Assembly (NCBI GenBank): GCA_022775045.1
Contig: JALFLB010000009.1
Span: forward strand, 1-32,166
DNA length: 32,166 bases
Direction: 5' to 3'
From: Agathobacter sp.
GTDB lineage: Bacteria > Bacillota > Clostridia > Lachnospirales > Lachnospiraceae
Shown here: positions 1 through 7,505 of the stretch, piece by piece
Layout of the letters: each line of letters opens with the position of its first letter
Numbering within the stretch: position 1 is the stretch's first letter
Notes under the pieces: generated by a model
Seen by the model: the letters and a program-made list of their open reading frames with translations, nothing else
Told to the model about the DNA's origin: nothing
Databases searched by the model: none
Program-made: the position numbers and the translations under genes

Positions 1-1
1 A

Positions 2-136
2 TTATATGATAAATTCGCAAGAATTAACCGCATTGACCAGGCTATCTACGAATCCGAGCAGGAAATTGCAAACGGAGCAGAAGCGGTCGATGCAGAGATC
101 GTTTTTGCAGAATTGGAGAAAAAGCATTTTGGATAA
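2..136 (+). CDS. Type II antitoxin, C-terminal part (RelB/Phd-like), cut by window edge
   Basis: An open frame enters from the left edge and codes for 44 residues ending in AELEKKHFG. The segment is acidic and helical (IDQAIYESEQEIANGAEAVD), which resembles the C-terminal toxin-binding tail of small RelB/Phd-type antitoxins in Clostridia. Its stop codon overlaps the apparent TTG start of a RelE/ParE-like toxin remnant, the usual antitoxin-toxin overlap. The N-terminal DNA-binding part lies outside the window, so its completeness cannot be judged. The family call rests mainly on the downstream toxin fragment. The protein may be an orphan antitoxin, since its partner is broken. Confidence 0.5.
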   Translation, partial: LYDKFARINRIDQAIYESEQEIANGAEAVDAEIVFAELEKKHFG

Positions 137-256
137 ATACAAGGTAAGGGTTACAGACAGTTGTTGATTGATAACTATATCGCCATCTTCCGTATTGACG
201 AACCGCACAAAACGGTTTATGTGGTAACGATACAGTATCAGGGAAGAAATCTATAA
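129..256 (+). pseudogene. RelE/ParE-family toxin with internal out-of-frame deletion
   Basis: Reading from TTG 129 gives LDKYKVRVTD, a typical RelE/ParE-like N-terminus, but a stop follows at once (tga at 165). From about 149, a different frame (that of the antitoxin) gives GYRQLLIDNYIAIFRIDEPH and then KTVYVVTIQYQGRNL to the stop at 254-256. This is the normal end of such toxins, which fold the last strands around the RNA- or gyrase-binding core. Intact family members are about 90-110 residues, so roughly 50-60 central residues are missing and the two ends are joined out of frame near 147-158. The gene should not make a working toxin. The identification is by eye; both ends fit the family. 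Confidence 0.6.
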
Positions 257-260
257 GATG

Positions 261-298
261 AGCACCAAATGGCAAAGTGAATCATTTGGTGCTTTCTT
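261..298 (+). terminator. Rho-independent terminator after the toxin-antitoxin remnant
   Basis: A perfect 11-bp stem pairs 261-271 (AGCACCAAATG) with 283-293, with an 11-nt loop, followed by the T-rich run TTTCTT. It ends transcription of the broken toxin-antitoxin locus. A second small hairpin lies just behind it (CAATCATT at 299-306 with AGTGATTG at 311-318). Confidence 0.7.
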
Positions 299-358
299 CA
301 ATCATTAGAAAGTGATTGAATGCAGTCAGAAAATGTTTTATTGGAAGGGAGGCTGGAG

Positions 359-1096
359 ATGGCAAAACAAAATATTTATGACAACGAAACCTTTTTTGAG
401 GGCTATAAAAAGCTCAGAGACAACGAAATCAATGCGAACAATCTCTTTGAGAAGCCCGCTTTGTTTTCCCTGCTGCCGGAGCTGAAGGGGAAAAAGGTGA
501 TTGATCTGGGATGCGGATTTGGCGAGCACTGTATGCAGTATGTCAGGGATGGGGCTGCCCGTGTAGTGGGGGTAGATATTTCCCAGAAAATGCTGGAGGT
601 GGCCAGAGCGGAAAATAGCCATCCGAACATCACGTACCTCAATCTTCCCATGGAGAATATTTCGGAAATAGGGGAGACCTTTGATGTGGCGGTGAGTTCG
701 CTGGCACTTCATTATGTAGAGGATTTTGATGGTCTTGTCCGGAATGTGTATGAGATGCTGACGGAGGGCGGCGTGTTCGTCTTTTCCCAGGAGAATCCGC
801 TGAATACCTGCTTTTCCGGAGGAGACAGATGGACCAGGGATGAAACGGGGCAAAAGCTGTATGCGCATTTGTCCGATTACAGCGTGGAGGGAGAGCGAGA
901 ATCCGTATGGTTTGTGGATAACGTGAAAAAGTACCATAGAACCTTCTCGAAGATTGTTAATACCTTGATCGAAGCAGGGTTTACTATCGAAAAGATGATC
1001 GAGCCGGTGCCGGACCAAAAGATGCTGGAAACGTATCCGGAGTATGGCGACCTTTTACATAAACCGGATTTTTTGTTGGTAAAGGCAAAGAAATAG
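359..1096 (+). CDS. Class I SAM-dependent methyltransferase
   Basis: Predicted soluble methyltransferase of 245 residues. The SAM-binding motif I is VIDLGCGFGEH (residues 47-57), followed by the acidic ribose ligand in GVDIS (D73) and a motif III/IV region, FDVAVSSLALHY. This is the small Rossmann-fold group often annotated as UbiE/Methyltransf_11-like. An earlier ATG at 320 exists, but the start at 359 is preceded by a strong site (GGAAGGGAGG), so 359 is preferred. The acceptor substrate cannot be read from the sequence. The gene lies 12 bp upstream of the kinase-phosphatase gene and is probably co-transcribed with it. No clear promoter is seen between the upstream terminator and the start. 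Confidence 0.85.
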   Translation: MAKQNIYDNETFFEGYKKLRDNEINANNLFEKPALFSLLPELKGKKVIDLGCGFGEHCMQYVRDGAARVVGVDISQKMLEVARAENSHPNITYLNLPMENISEIGETFDVAVSSLALHYVEDFDGLVRNVYEMLTEGGVFVFSQENPLNTCFSGGDRWTRDETGQKLYAHLSDYSVEGERESVWFVDNVKKYHRTFSKIVNTLIEAGFTIEKMIEPVPDQKMLETYPEYGDLLHKPDFLLVKAKK

Positions 1097-1108
1097 CAGG
1101 AGAAATCT

Positions 1109-2773
1109 ATGGATACAGAAGAAATTTATTTGCCCCAGGGCACGATCTTACAAAACAGATACGAACTGATTTCCGTCATTGGAAACGGCGGGTTCGGCAT
1201 CACATACCGGGCAGTGGATCAGCTGCTGAACTGCTATGTGGCGGTGAAGGAGTTCTTTCCACGGAAATGGGCATCCCGGTATGCCCACATGTCCTGCGAG
1301 GTGAAATTTCTGGAGGATGAGGAGAGCGAAAGAATTGTGGAGGAATGCCGCCGTAATTTCCGGCATGAGGCGAAGATTCTTGAGGCGGTTAAGGATGTGC
1401 CGTACATTGCGCGGCTGAAGGATTATTTCGAGGAAAACTCAACGGAATATATTGTCATTAGGCTGATTCAGGGGGAAACTCTGTCGGAATATGCGAAAAG
1501 GCGGTGCGGAAAGCTTCCGGCAACGGAGGTGCTTTCGTTACTGCAGTACACCTTCGATACGCTGTCGCATCTGCACCGCATGGGAATCATTCACCGGGAT
1601 ATCAGTCCCGGAAATTTGATGCTTTCGGAGGACCAGGTACTTTATTTGATTGACTTTGGCTCGGCTACCTCTTATGATGGTAAGGAAGAGCTTTTGAGTG
1701 GACAGGTTTTTGAACACAAGGGGTTTGAGGCACCGGAAAGTTCAGAGCTCCAGAGGCAGGGACCGTGGACCGATATTTTTTCTCTGTGCGCCACGATGAT
1801 TTATCTGATCACCGGTGAGGGAATCGCAGAGGCAAAGGGTGGTCAGTATATGGATGCACTGCCGCAGCTTCTGATGCGGACGGCGCTTTCCTCCAGGCAG
1901 CAGAATGCCCTGATGAAGGGACTGCATCCGGATATTAACTGCCGTTTTTCTGATATCGAGGTACTGCATACAGAGCTTTACGGGGAGGTGTTGACGGCGG
2001 ACAATCTTCCGGAGGAGTGGGAAGTCTTCTACCATGCAAAGACAGATATCGGGACGAGGCAGATCAATCAGGATAATTTTATGGTGGATACGGTGTTTTA
2101 TTACAAGGGCGAGGACTGTGAGCAGACAGGAACCTTGATCTGCCATCCGGAGGAGATTCATGTGGCTGCGGTGTGCGACGGGGTCGGGGGCTCCAATTAT
2201 GGTGAGTTGGCGTCCAAGGCGGCAATCCAGGCGGTGATTCATTTTGTGGAGCAGCAGCCAAGGCGGGATGTCCTTCCGGACCGGATGTTGGAGGATCTTC
2301 TGGATCAGATCAACGAGAAAATCCTGCAGCTGTGTGAAAAAATCGGACAGACAGCCACAACCTTGTCGTTGCTCTTGTGGCAGGGGAACCGTTACTATGC
2401 CGTGAACATCGGAGACAGCCCGATCTTTCTACTGAGGAAAGGAAAGCTGAAGCGTATCAGTACGCCCCAGACGAAGGCGGACTTGAACATGATGACCCAG
2501 CGGCCGTTGCAGAAGGAAGACTGGAATACGCTGACGCAGTTTCTGGGGAAAAGAGGTGTGTCGGGCAGTCAGATGGCGGCATTCCGTTACGGGAAACTGC
2601 AGAAGGGGGACACTTTTCTGGTTTGCTCGGATGGTGTGTCTAAGAAAATTGAGGAGAGCCGGCTGAAACGGTATCTTTCCAGACGGGGAGAGAAGTCGGT
2701 TCCGGCGATGTATAAAACCATAGCAAGAAATACACGAAACGATAATTGCACGGCAATCGTATTAAAATTTTAG
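1109..2773 (+). CDS. Fused Ser/Thr protein kinase - PP2C phosphatase
   Basis: A 554-residue cytosolic protein joins opposing signalling enzymes. Residues 17-290 form a Hanks-type kinase: glycine loop GNGGFG (25-30), ATP-lysine K47 in VAVKEFF, alpha-C glutamate E87, catalytic loop HRDISPGN (162-169), metal motif DFGS (182-185) and APE (208-210). Residues 305-554 form a PP2C/PPM phosphatase: the entry motif with QINQDNF (318-324), metal aspartate in VCDGVGG (355-361), TATTLS, GDSPIFLL, CSDGV (507-510) and the final metal motif NDNCT (544-548). Both halves look catalytically complete. There is no membrane segment, PASTA or FHA domain. The catalytic loop has Ser where most kinases have Lys (HRDxK). 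The start has a good site (AGGAG) in the 12-bp gap after the methyltransferase. Substrates are unknown. Confidence 0.9.
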   Translation: MDTEEIYLPQGTILQNRYELISVIGNGGFGITYRAVDQLLNCYVAVKEFFPRKWASRYAHMSCEVKFLEDEESERIVEECRRNFRHEAKILEAVKDVPYIARLKDYFEENSTEYIVIRLIQGETLSEYAKRRCGKLPATEVLSLLQYTFDTLSHLHRMGIIHRDISPGNLMLSEDQVLYLIDFGSATSYDGKEELLSGQVFEHKGFEAPESSELQRQGPWTDIFSLCATMIYLITGEGIAEAKGGQYMDALPQLLMRTALSSRQQNALMKGLHPDINCRFSDIEVLHTELYGEVLTADNLPEEWEVFYHAKTDIGTRQINQDNFMVDTVFYYKGEDCEQTGTLICHPEEIHVAAVCDGVGGSNYGELASKAAIQAVIHFVEQQPRRDVLPDRMLEDLLDQINEKILQLCEKIGQTATTLSLLLWQGNRYYAVNIGDSPIFLLRKGKLKRISTPQTKADLNMMTQRPLQKEDWNTLTQFLGKRGVSGSQMAAFRYGKLQKGDTFLVCSDGVSKKIEESRLKRYLSRRGEKSVPAMYKTIARNTRNDNCTAIVLKF

Positions 2774-2817
2774 AGATGTGGGATTAGAAACGTTAAGATG
2801 TAAGAAAGGAAAAACAA

Positions 2818-4227
2818 ATGGGTGGATTTTTTGGTGTAGCTGCTAAAGAGGATTGTTTATTTGATTTATTTTTCGGAGTTGATTATCACTCCCATCTGGG
2901 AACCAGACGCGGTGGTATGGCGGTGTATGATGATGACAAGGGCTTTGACCGGTCCATTCACAATATTGAGAATGCGCCGTTTCGGACAAAGTTTGATGGT
3001 GATATGCAGGATATGAAGGGTCGGCTTGGAATCGGCTGCATCTCGGATTTTGAGCCGCAGCCCCTCATTGTCCGTTCCCATCACGGGACCTACGCGCTGA
3101 CCACGGTCAGCAAGATTAACAATACTGAGGAATTAGAGCAGATGCTGTTGGATAGCGGACATTCCCATTTCCTGGAGATGAGCGGTGGAGAGATTAACGC
3201 CACAGAGATGGTGGCGGCGCTCATTAACCAGAAGGAGAATCTCATTGAGGGAATCAACTATGCGTTAGAGGTAATCGATGGATCACTGTCGCTGTTGTTG
3301 ATGAATTCCAATGGAATTTATGCGGCCAGAGACAAAATGGGCCGCACGCCGATCATGATCGGGAAAAAGGATGGAGCTTTTTGTGCTTCCTTTGAGAGCT
3401 TTGCATACAAAAATCTAGGTTACCGGGATTACAAAATCTTAGGCCCGGGCGAGATTGTGGTGCTGACGGATACCAACTGTGTGACGCTGATGCAGCCGGG
3501 AGAGAAGATGAAAATCTGTACTTTCCTCTGGATCTATTACGGCTATCCTGCCAGCTCCTACGAAGGGGTCAGCGTGGAGCAGATGCGCTACAACTGCGGA
3601 GCCAAGATGGCGCAACGGGACAATGTGAAGCCGGATATTGTTGCCGGTGTTCCGGATTCCGGCACGGCGCACGCAGTGGGTTATGCAAACGAGTCGGGGG
3701 TGCCGTTTTCCAGACCATTCATTAAGTATACGCCGACCTGGCCGCGTTCCTTTATGCCGACGATTCAGAGTAAGCGGAATCTGATTGCCAAGATGAAGAT
3801 GCTTGCGGTAGAGGAATTGATTAAAGATAAAAGTCTTCTTTTGATCGATGATTCGATTGTCCGCGGCACGCAGCTTCGTGAAACCACGGAGTTTCTGTAT
3901 CAGTGCGGTGCGAAAGAGGTACATATCCGGCCGGCATGTCCACCACTGGTGTACGGCTGTAAGTATTTGAATTTTTCGAGATCAAGTTCTGAGATGGATC
4001 TGATTACCCGGCGCGTGATTGCCCGCCTGGAAAACGGCAATGTGACAGATGAAGTTCTGCAGGAGTATACGGATCCGAATTCAGAGAAGTATGCAAAGAT
4101 GGTGGATGAGATCTGCGTGGAACTGCATTTTACTTCTTTGCAGTTCAACCGATTGGATGATATGCTGGATGCGGTGGGAATCGACCCATGTAAATTGTGT
4201 ACATACTGTTGGAATGGAGCGGAATAA
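2818..4227 (+). CDS. PurF-like amidophosphoribosyltransferase homologue lacking glutaminase residues
   Basis: A 469-residue protein with the two-domain PurF architecture. The C-terminal phosphoribosyltransferase half is well kept: PVPDSG-like GVPDSGTAHAVGYA (278-291) and the PRPP loop LLLIDDSIVRGT (340-351). The iron-sulfur cysteines of Bacillus-type PurF also appear present (C234, C381, C461, C464). The N-terminal glutaminase half is altered. The protein starts MGGFFGV with no Cys at position 2, and the oxyanion-hole Asn-Gly expected after ALxH is replaced (ALTTVSKINN, 93-102). The Arg-Tyr-Ser-Thr strip is replaced by GCISDFE. It should therefore bind PRPP but not hydrolyse glutamine. A strong site (AAGAAAGGA) precedes the ATG. 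It follows the kinase-phosphatase by 44 bp and ends at a terminator. It is probably not the housekeeping PurF. Confidence 0.8.
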   Translation: MGGFFGVAAKEDCLFDLFFGVDYHSHLGTRRGGMAVYDDDKGFDRSIHNIENAPFRTKFDGDMQDMKGRLGIGCISDFEPQPLIVRSHHGTYALTTVSKINNTEELEQMLLDSGHSHFLEMSGGEINATEMVAALINQKENLIEGINYALEVIDGSLSLLLMNSNGIYAARDKMGRTPIMIGKKDGAFCASFESFAYKNLGYRDYKILGPGEIVVLTDTNCVTLMQPGEKMKICTFLWIYYGYPASSYEGVSVEQMRYNCGAKMAQRDNVKPDIVAGVPDSGTAHAVGYANESGVPFSRPFIKYTPTWPRSFMPTIQSKRNLIAKMKMLAVEELIKDKSLLLIDDSIVRGTQLRETTEFLYQCGAKEVHIRPACPPLVYGCKYLNFSRSSSEMDLITRRVIARLENGNVTDEVLQEYTDPNSEKYAKMVDEICVELHFTSLQFNRLDDMLDAVGIDPCKLCTYCWNGAE

Positions 4228-4232
4228 AGAAA

Positions 4233-4255
4233 CGGCGGGGACTTGTTCCCCGCCG
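4233..4255. terminator. Bidirectional terminator between convergent genes
   Basis: A perfect 9-bp GC-rich stem (CGGCGGGGA at 4233-4241 with 4247-4255, 5-nt loop) lies in the 36-bp gap between the PurF-like gene and the convergent trmB. On the minus strand it is followed by a T-rich run (TTTCTTTA), so it should terminate trmB well. The plus-strand tail (GATTTGTATT) is weaker. Confidence 0.75.
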
Positions 4256-4263
4256 GATTTGTA

Positions 4264-4908
4264 TTAAGAACGGGATGCAATCAGTTTACAGATGGGATTG
4301 CCCTGAGAGGAGAATTTCTCCTCGTATTCCGTCATAATGTTGCCCTGGTTCATCACCGGATCGTGGTGCAGATCACGGGTGGAGGCATCTACGTGCCAGA
4401 TGTCAGAGTTTCCAATCTCTTCTAAAGAGAAGGTAAAGAGATCCTGATTGTCGGTCTTGAATTCCAGATGTCCGCTTGGTGCCAGGAACTGGTCATAGCG
4501 CTCTAAAAACTGATGTGAGGTCAGGCGTCGCTTGGCATGGCGGTCCTTCGGCCATGGATCCGAGAAATTCAGGTAGATGCGATCTATTTCCGCCTGTGCA
4601 AAAACCTCTGGAAGTGTGGCGGCATCCTCGCAGATAAAGTGAACATTCGGAAGCTGTAGCTCATCCATTTTCTGGACCGCGCGCAGCAGGACACTGGTGT
4701 AGCGTTCGACACCGATATACTGGATATCCGGGTTAAGAGCGGCAAGATCCATAAGAAAACGGCCTTTTCCCATACCAATCTCAAGGTGGATTGGGTTCGG
4801 GCTGCGAAGCAGTGCTTTCCATTGTCCACGGTGTTCCGTTGGATTTTGTATACAATAAGGGCTGGCGGCAACAATCTCATCCGCGCCCGGAATATTGCGT
4901 AGTCTCAT
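4264..4908 (-). CDS. trmB: tRNA (guanine-N7-)-methyltransferase
   Basis: A 214-residue enzyme that methylates N7 of G46 in the tRNA variable loop using SAM. It shows the TrmB signature set: HLEIGMGKGRF (SAM motif I), YIGVERY (motif II, ribose contact), the catalytic block YLNFSDPWPKDRHAKRRLT and the C-terminal TEYEEKF that contacts tRNA. The length is normal for the family. The start is supported by a site read on the minus strand (AGAGGAG, about 4916-4922). It is transcribed alone, opposite to its neighbours, and ends at the shared terminator. Confidence 0.97.
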   Translation of the reverse strand: MRLRNIPGADEIVAASPYCIQNPTEHRGQWKALLRSPNPIHLEIGMGKGRFLMDLAALNPDIQYIGVERYTSVLLRAVQKMDELQLPNVHFICEDAATLPEVFAQAEIDRIYLNFSDPWPKDRHAKRRLTSHQFLERYDQFLAPSGHLEFKTDNQDLFTFSLEEIGNSDIWHVDASTRDLHHDPVMNQGNIMTEYEEKFSSQGNPICKLIASRS

Positions 4909-5223
4909 AGGGGGATTCTCCTCTAACTTTTGCTAAATTGTAGTTAAGATTCAAATATTATCTTATTTTATCATACTTTGAGTATGTGTGCCAATCATAA
5001 TGTGTATTATTATTTTTTTATTTGGACTTAATTGAGCTGAGAGGAATAAAAATTCTACATATACCTCAGTGTCAAAGGCGATTTTAAATCTGTAAGGAAT
5101 GTTCAAAAATTTCCTTGCAGGAAATTTGTATAGTGTTTATACTTTAAGAGAAGCTATTTTGTAACTGTTCAGAACAGATTCTATGGGGATAATGAACAGA
5201 TACGCGCAATGAGGTAAATATAA
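4909..5223. promoter_or_regulatory. 315-bp AT-rich divergent regulatory gap with several inverted repeats
   Basis: This gap separates trmB (minus) from the carboxypeptidase gene (plus) and holds no convincing ORF or RNA gene. It contains CATACT-ttg-AGTATG (4972-4986), a 9-bp-arm palindrome AAATTTCCT-tgc-AGGAAATTT (5107-5127), GTATA-gtgtt-TATAC (5128-5142), and a palindrome CTGTTC-a-GAACAG (5165-5177) with a further half-site GAACAG at 5194-5199. A TTGTAA box (5159) with weak -10 candidates overlaps the last palindrome. The site GAGGT at about 5211 serves the carboxypeptidase start. No T-run follows the 5107 hairpin, so an operator or leader element fits better than a terminator. Confidence 0.45.
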
Positions 5224-6627
5224 ATGAGGAAAAATAGATGGAAGCGGGCACTTGCAGCAGTGCTGGCAGTTGTGTTGGCATTACCGGCAGTCCCACATAG
5301 CGTCCGCGCAGACGAGTATTGGCCGGAGGGGCCGAAGACGCAGTCGAAGAGTGCGATTGTTATGGAGGTTAATACAGGGACAATTCTTTATGAGAAGAAA
5401 AGCCATGTAGAACATTATCCGGCAAGTATTACGAAAATTATGACAACGCTTTTGGCTATCGAGAATTGTGAGATGGATGAGATTGTCACTTTTTCGGAGG
5501 ATGCCGTATTTAAAAACGAGGGGGATACCTCACATATTGCAAGAGATTTGGGTGAGAAGCTGACCGTTGAACAATGTTTATATGCGGTCATGCTGGAATC
5601 GGCAAATGAATGCGCGTATGCCGTTGCGGAGCATGTGGGAGAGAAGCTTGGCGGAGACTATCAGACATTTATTGATCTGATGAACGAGCGCGCAAAAGAA
5701 CTTGGTTGCAAAAATACACATTTTAATAACTGTAACGGACTCCCGGATGAGGAACATTGGGTGAGTGCGTATGACATGGCGCTGATTTCGGCGGAGGCAT
5801 ATAAGAACGAAGAGTTTCGCAGGATTACGGGATCTGCCAATTATACAATTCCCAAAACGAACAAATGTAAAGAAGAATATCCGTGCCATAATCATCACAA
5901 GATGATATATCCATTTCGTGGAGACAGTTCCCATCTGTACGAATACTGTACTGGAGGAAAGACCGGATATACGGTTGCTGCGAATAATACGCTGGTTTCT
6001 TTTGCAGAGAAGGATGGTATTACATTAGTCTGTGTTGTGATGAATGTGGATTCACCAGGACACTATACGGATACTCGTAAGCTTTTTGATTATTGTTTTG
6101 AGAATTTTCAGGCACTTAATATTGCTGAAAATGATACAAGCCTGACAGATCGCGCACAAAAGAATTATGGATTGATGAACAATAATGAGCCATATGCAAA
6201 GCTCGATGAAAATGCATACATTATCATGCCAAAAGCTTCGAAGTTTTCTGATGCAAGTTATGAGGAAGATAAGGGTAAAGCAGAGGAGGGGATTATTGCA
6301 AAGCTTAAGTACACGTATGCAGGGCGCGTGGTTGGACGCGCAAATATCGTAGAAACCGGAGTGAAGATTGAGGATAGTTATTTTGAGCAGGAAAAGCCGG
6401 AAAAAACAGATGGAAGCGTTCGGACGATCTGGATTAAGCCGGCGATGTTTGGGGTGGCATTTATTGTAATTCTAATTCTGGTTGTTTTGATTTATCTGGG
6501 GAAAAAGCTGTATGACAATTATTATCTGATACGACACCGGAGGCAGATGAGAAAGATTGATAGGGCACGTTTTAAAGTGTATAAGCGACGAAAGCGGTAC
6601 CACAGAAGAGATCGAATGTTCAAATAG
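5224..6627 (+). CDS. D-alanyl-D-alanine carboxypeptidase (DacF/PBP5-type)
   Basis: A 467-residue secreted, membrane-anchored low-molecular-weight penicillin-binding protein (peptidase family S11) that removes the terminal D-Ala from peptidoglycan stem peptides. An N-terminal signal peptide (about 1-29, ending SVRA) is followed by the catalytic motifs SITK (68-71, Ser nucleophile), SAN (126-128) and KTG (246-248). A C-terminal hydrophobic segment (about 411-432) anchors it, followed by a very basic tail of about 35 residues (YKRRKRYHRRDR). A true membrane span with a cytosolic basic tail differs from the amphipathic helix of Escherichia coli PBP5. It is transcribed alone between a regulatory gap and a terminator. 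Confidence 0.93.
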   Translation: MRKNRWKRALAAVLAVVLALPAVPHSVRADEYWPEGPKTQSKSAIVMEVNTGTILYEKKSHVEHYPASITKIMTTLLAIENCEMDEIVTFSEDAVFKNEGDTSHIARDLGEKLTVEQCLYAVMLESANECAYAVAEHVGEKLGGDYQTFIDLMNERAKELGCKNTHFNNCNGLPDEEHWVSAYDMALISAEAYKNEEFRRITGSANYTIPKTNKCKEEYPCHNHHKMIYPFRGDSSHLYEYCTGGKTGYTVAANNTLVSFAEKDGITLVCVVMNVDSPGHYTDTRKLFDYCFENFQALNIAENDTSLTDRAQKNYGLMNNNEPYAKLDENAYIIMPKASKFSDASYEEDKGKAEEGIIAKLKYTYAGRVVGRANIVETGVKIEDSYFEQEKPEKTDGSVRTIWIKPAMFGVAFIVILILVVLIYLGKKLYDNYYLIRHRRQMRKIDRARFKVYKRRKRYHRRDRMFK

Positions 6628-6668
6628 ACAAAGAACATAGAAAACGACAAAATCAAAGACAATTATAT

Positions 6669-6710
6669 AAAAAACGACAAACTATTTTGGAAATGGTCTG
6701 TCGTTTTTTT
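6669..6710. terminator. Terminator, probably bidirectional
   Basis: An 11-bp stem pairs AAAAAACGACA (6669-6679) with 6699-6709, leaving T7 on the plus strand and a T-run on the minus strand as well. It lies between the convergent carboxypeptidase and ArgR-like genes. A near copy of the left arm (AAAACGACAAAA) also occurs around 6640-6651. Confidence 0.8.
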
Positions 6711-6729
6711 ATATATAGACAATTGGAAA

Positions 6730-7239
6730 TCAACCCCTATTTATCAGACTATTAAGGAGAATCAACAGCTGTTTTTTGTTTTTAGTATAAATTAACAGAC
6801 CGTTTGACGTTTCGACGATGGTAAGAAACTTTCCTTGAAACGTGAGAGATTCCTCCAGCATATGAATCAGGCAGGAGCGCATGTGTGGTGCGGCAGATAA
6901 AAATACGGTCTCGATGTGCTCCATCGGATCGAGGCTCACGGCCGCCAGCTCAAACATGTGGGAGAGCTCCTTCTCCTGATCGAACTGGTCAATGGTTTTG
7001 TTGACAATGAAGTATCCCTTCTCATCTTTTGGCATGTCGAGAGCTTTGACTGCCCGCTGTACCTGTTTGGTAAGTGCATCGGAGGCCGGATAGAGGGATT
7101 CAAAGTAACTTAAAAAGTCAGATGCGCTCTTGAAATGCCGGTTGGTTCCGTGCTGTAGAACTTCTGTCATCAGAATCCGTTTGATTATGCCCTCGCAGGT
7201 TTCCCGGGAAGGATTTTTGCGTAACTTGCCCTGTTCCAT
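6730..7239 (-). CDS. Diverged ArgR-like transcriptional regulator (putative)
   Basis: A 169-residue protein. Residues 36-82 resemble the winged helix of ArgR: SASDFLSYFESLYP, then LTKQVQRAVKALDM in the recognition-helix position (compare VTQATVSRDIKEL), then the wing strand KGYFIVN. Residues 108-166 resemble the ArgR C-terminal oligomerisation domain (IETVFLSAAPHMRSCLIHML, FLTIVETSNGLLIYT). The GDDT arginine-binding aspartates of ArgR appear as ETSN, so arginine sensing is doubtful. A longer frame starts at 7329, but ATG 7239 has a clear site (AAAAGGAG, 7247-7254). It is monocistronic. The fold call is by eye and tentative; another winged-helix family is possible. Confidence 0.5.
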   Translation of the reverse strand: MEQGKLRKNPSRETCEGIIKRILMTEVLQHGTNRHFKSASDFLSYFESLYPASDALTKQVQRAVKALDMPKDEKGYFIVNKTIDQFDQEKELSHMFELAAVSLDPMEHIETVFLSAAPHMRSCLIHMLEESLTFQGKFLTIVETSNGLLIYTKNKKQLLILLNSLINRG

Positions 7240-7319
7240 AATTGTGCTCCTTTTTAGTGCTTGCGCTATTAACCCCACTGGAATGCATACTCGGTCCCAT
7301 CTTGGAGTCCTGTGAAAAT

Positions 7320-7328
7320 AGTATAACA
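7320..7328 (-). promoter_or_regulatory. Possible extended -10 promoter for the ArgR-like gene
   Basis: The minus strand reads TGTTATACT, an extended -10 element (TGnTATACT) about 80 bp upstream of the start codon at 7239. No good -35 box is visible, which is common for extended -10 promoters. Confidence 0.35.
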
Positions 7329-7439
7329 TAGATAGAAGAGGATGTTATATTAATAATTTAGGAATGTCGGCTTATGAGGAACGAAAATCCCGCCTGATTT
7401 AACGCAGGGGTATGGTCTGCAACTTCAGAAAGAATTAAG

Positions 7440-7468
7440 TTGAACTTGTGGACTGGGAGTTATAAAAT
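7440..7468 (+). promoter_or_regulatory. Promoter for the diguanylate cyclase gene
   Basis: TTGAAC (7440-7445) and TAAAAT (7463-7468) are separated by 17 bp. Transcription would start near 7475, just at the ribosome site for the alternative TTG start, which favours the ATG at 7506. Confidence 0.45.
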
Positions 7469-7505
7469 AAAAAGGAGATGATTTTTGAACGTGGAGGTAC
7501 AAAAG

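Noticed and set aside
338-1018. Minus-strand 226-residue frame
   Set aside because: It is antisense to the methyltransferase, which has a full SAM motif and a strong ribosome site.
7360-7484. Possible c-di-GMP riboswitch upstream of the diguanylate cyclase
   Set aside because: The gap lacks the conserved core (CACGCA...GCAAA...) and has no terminator-like expression platform; only a simple promoter is visible.
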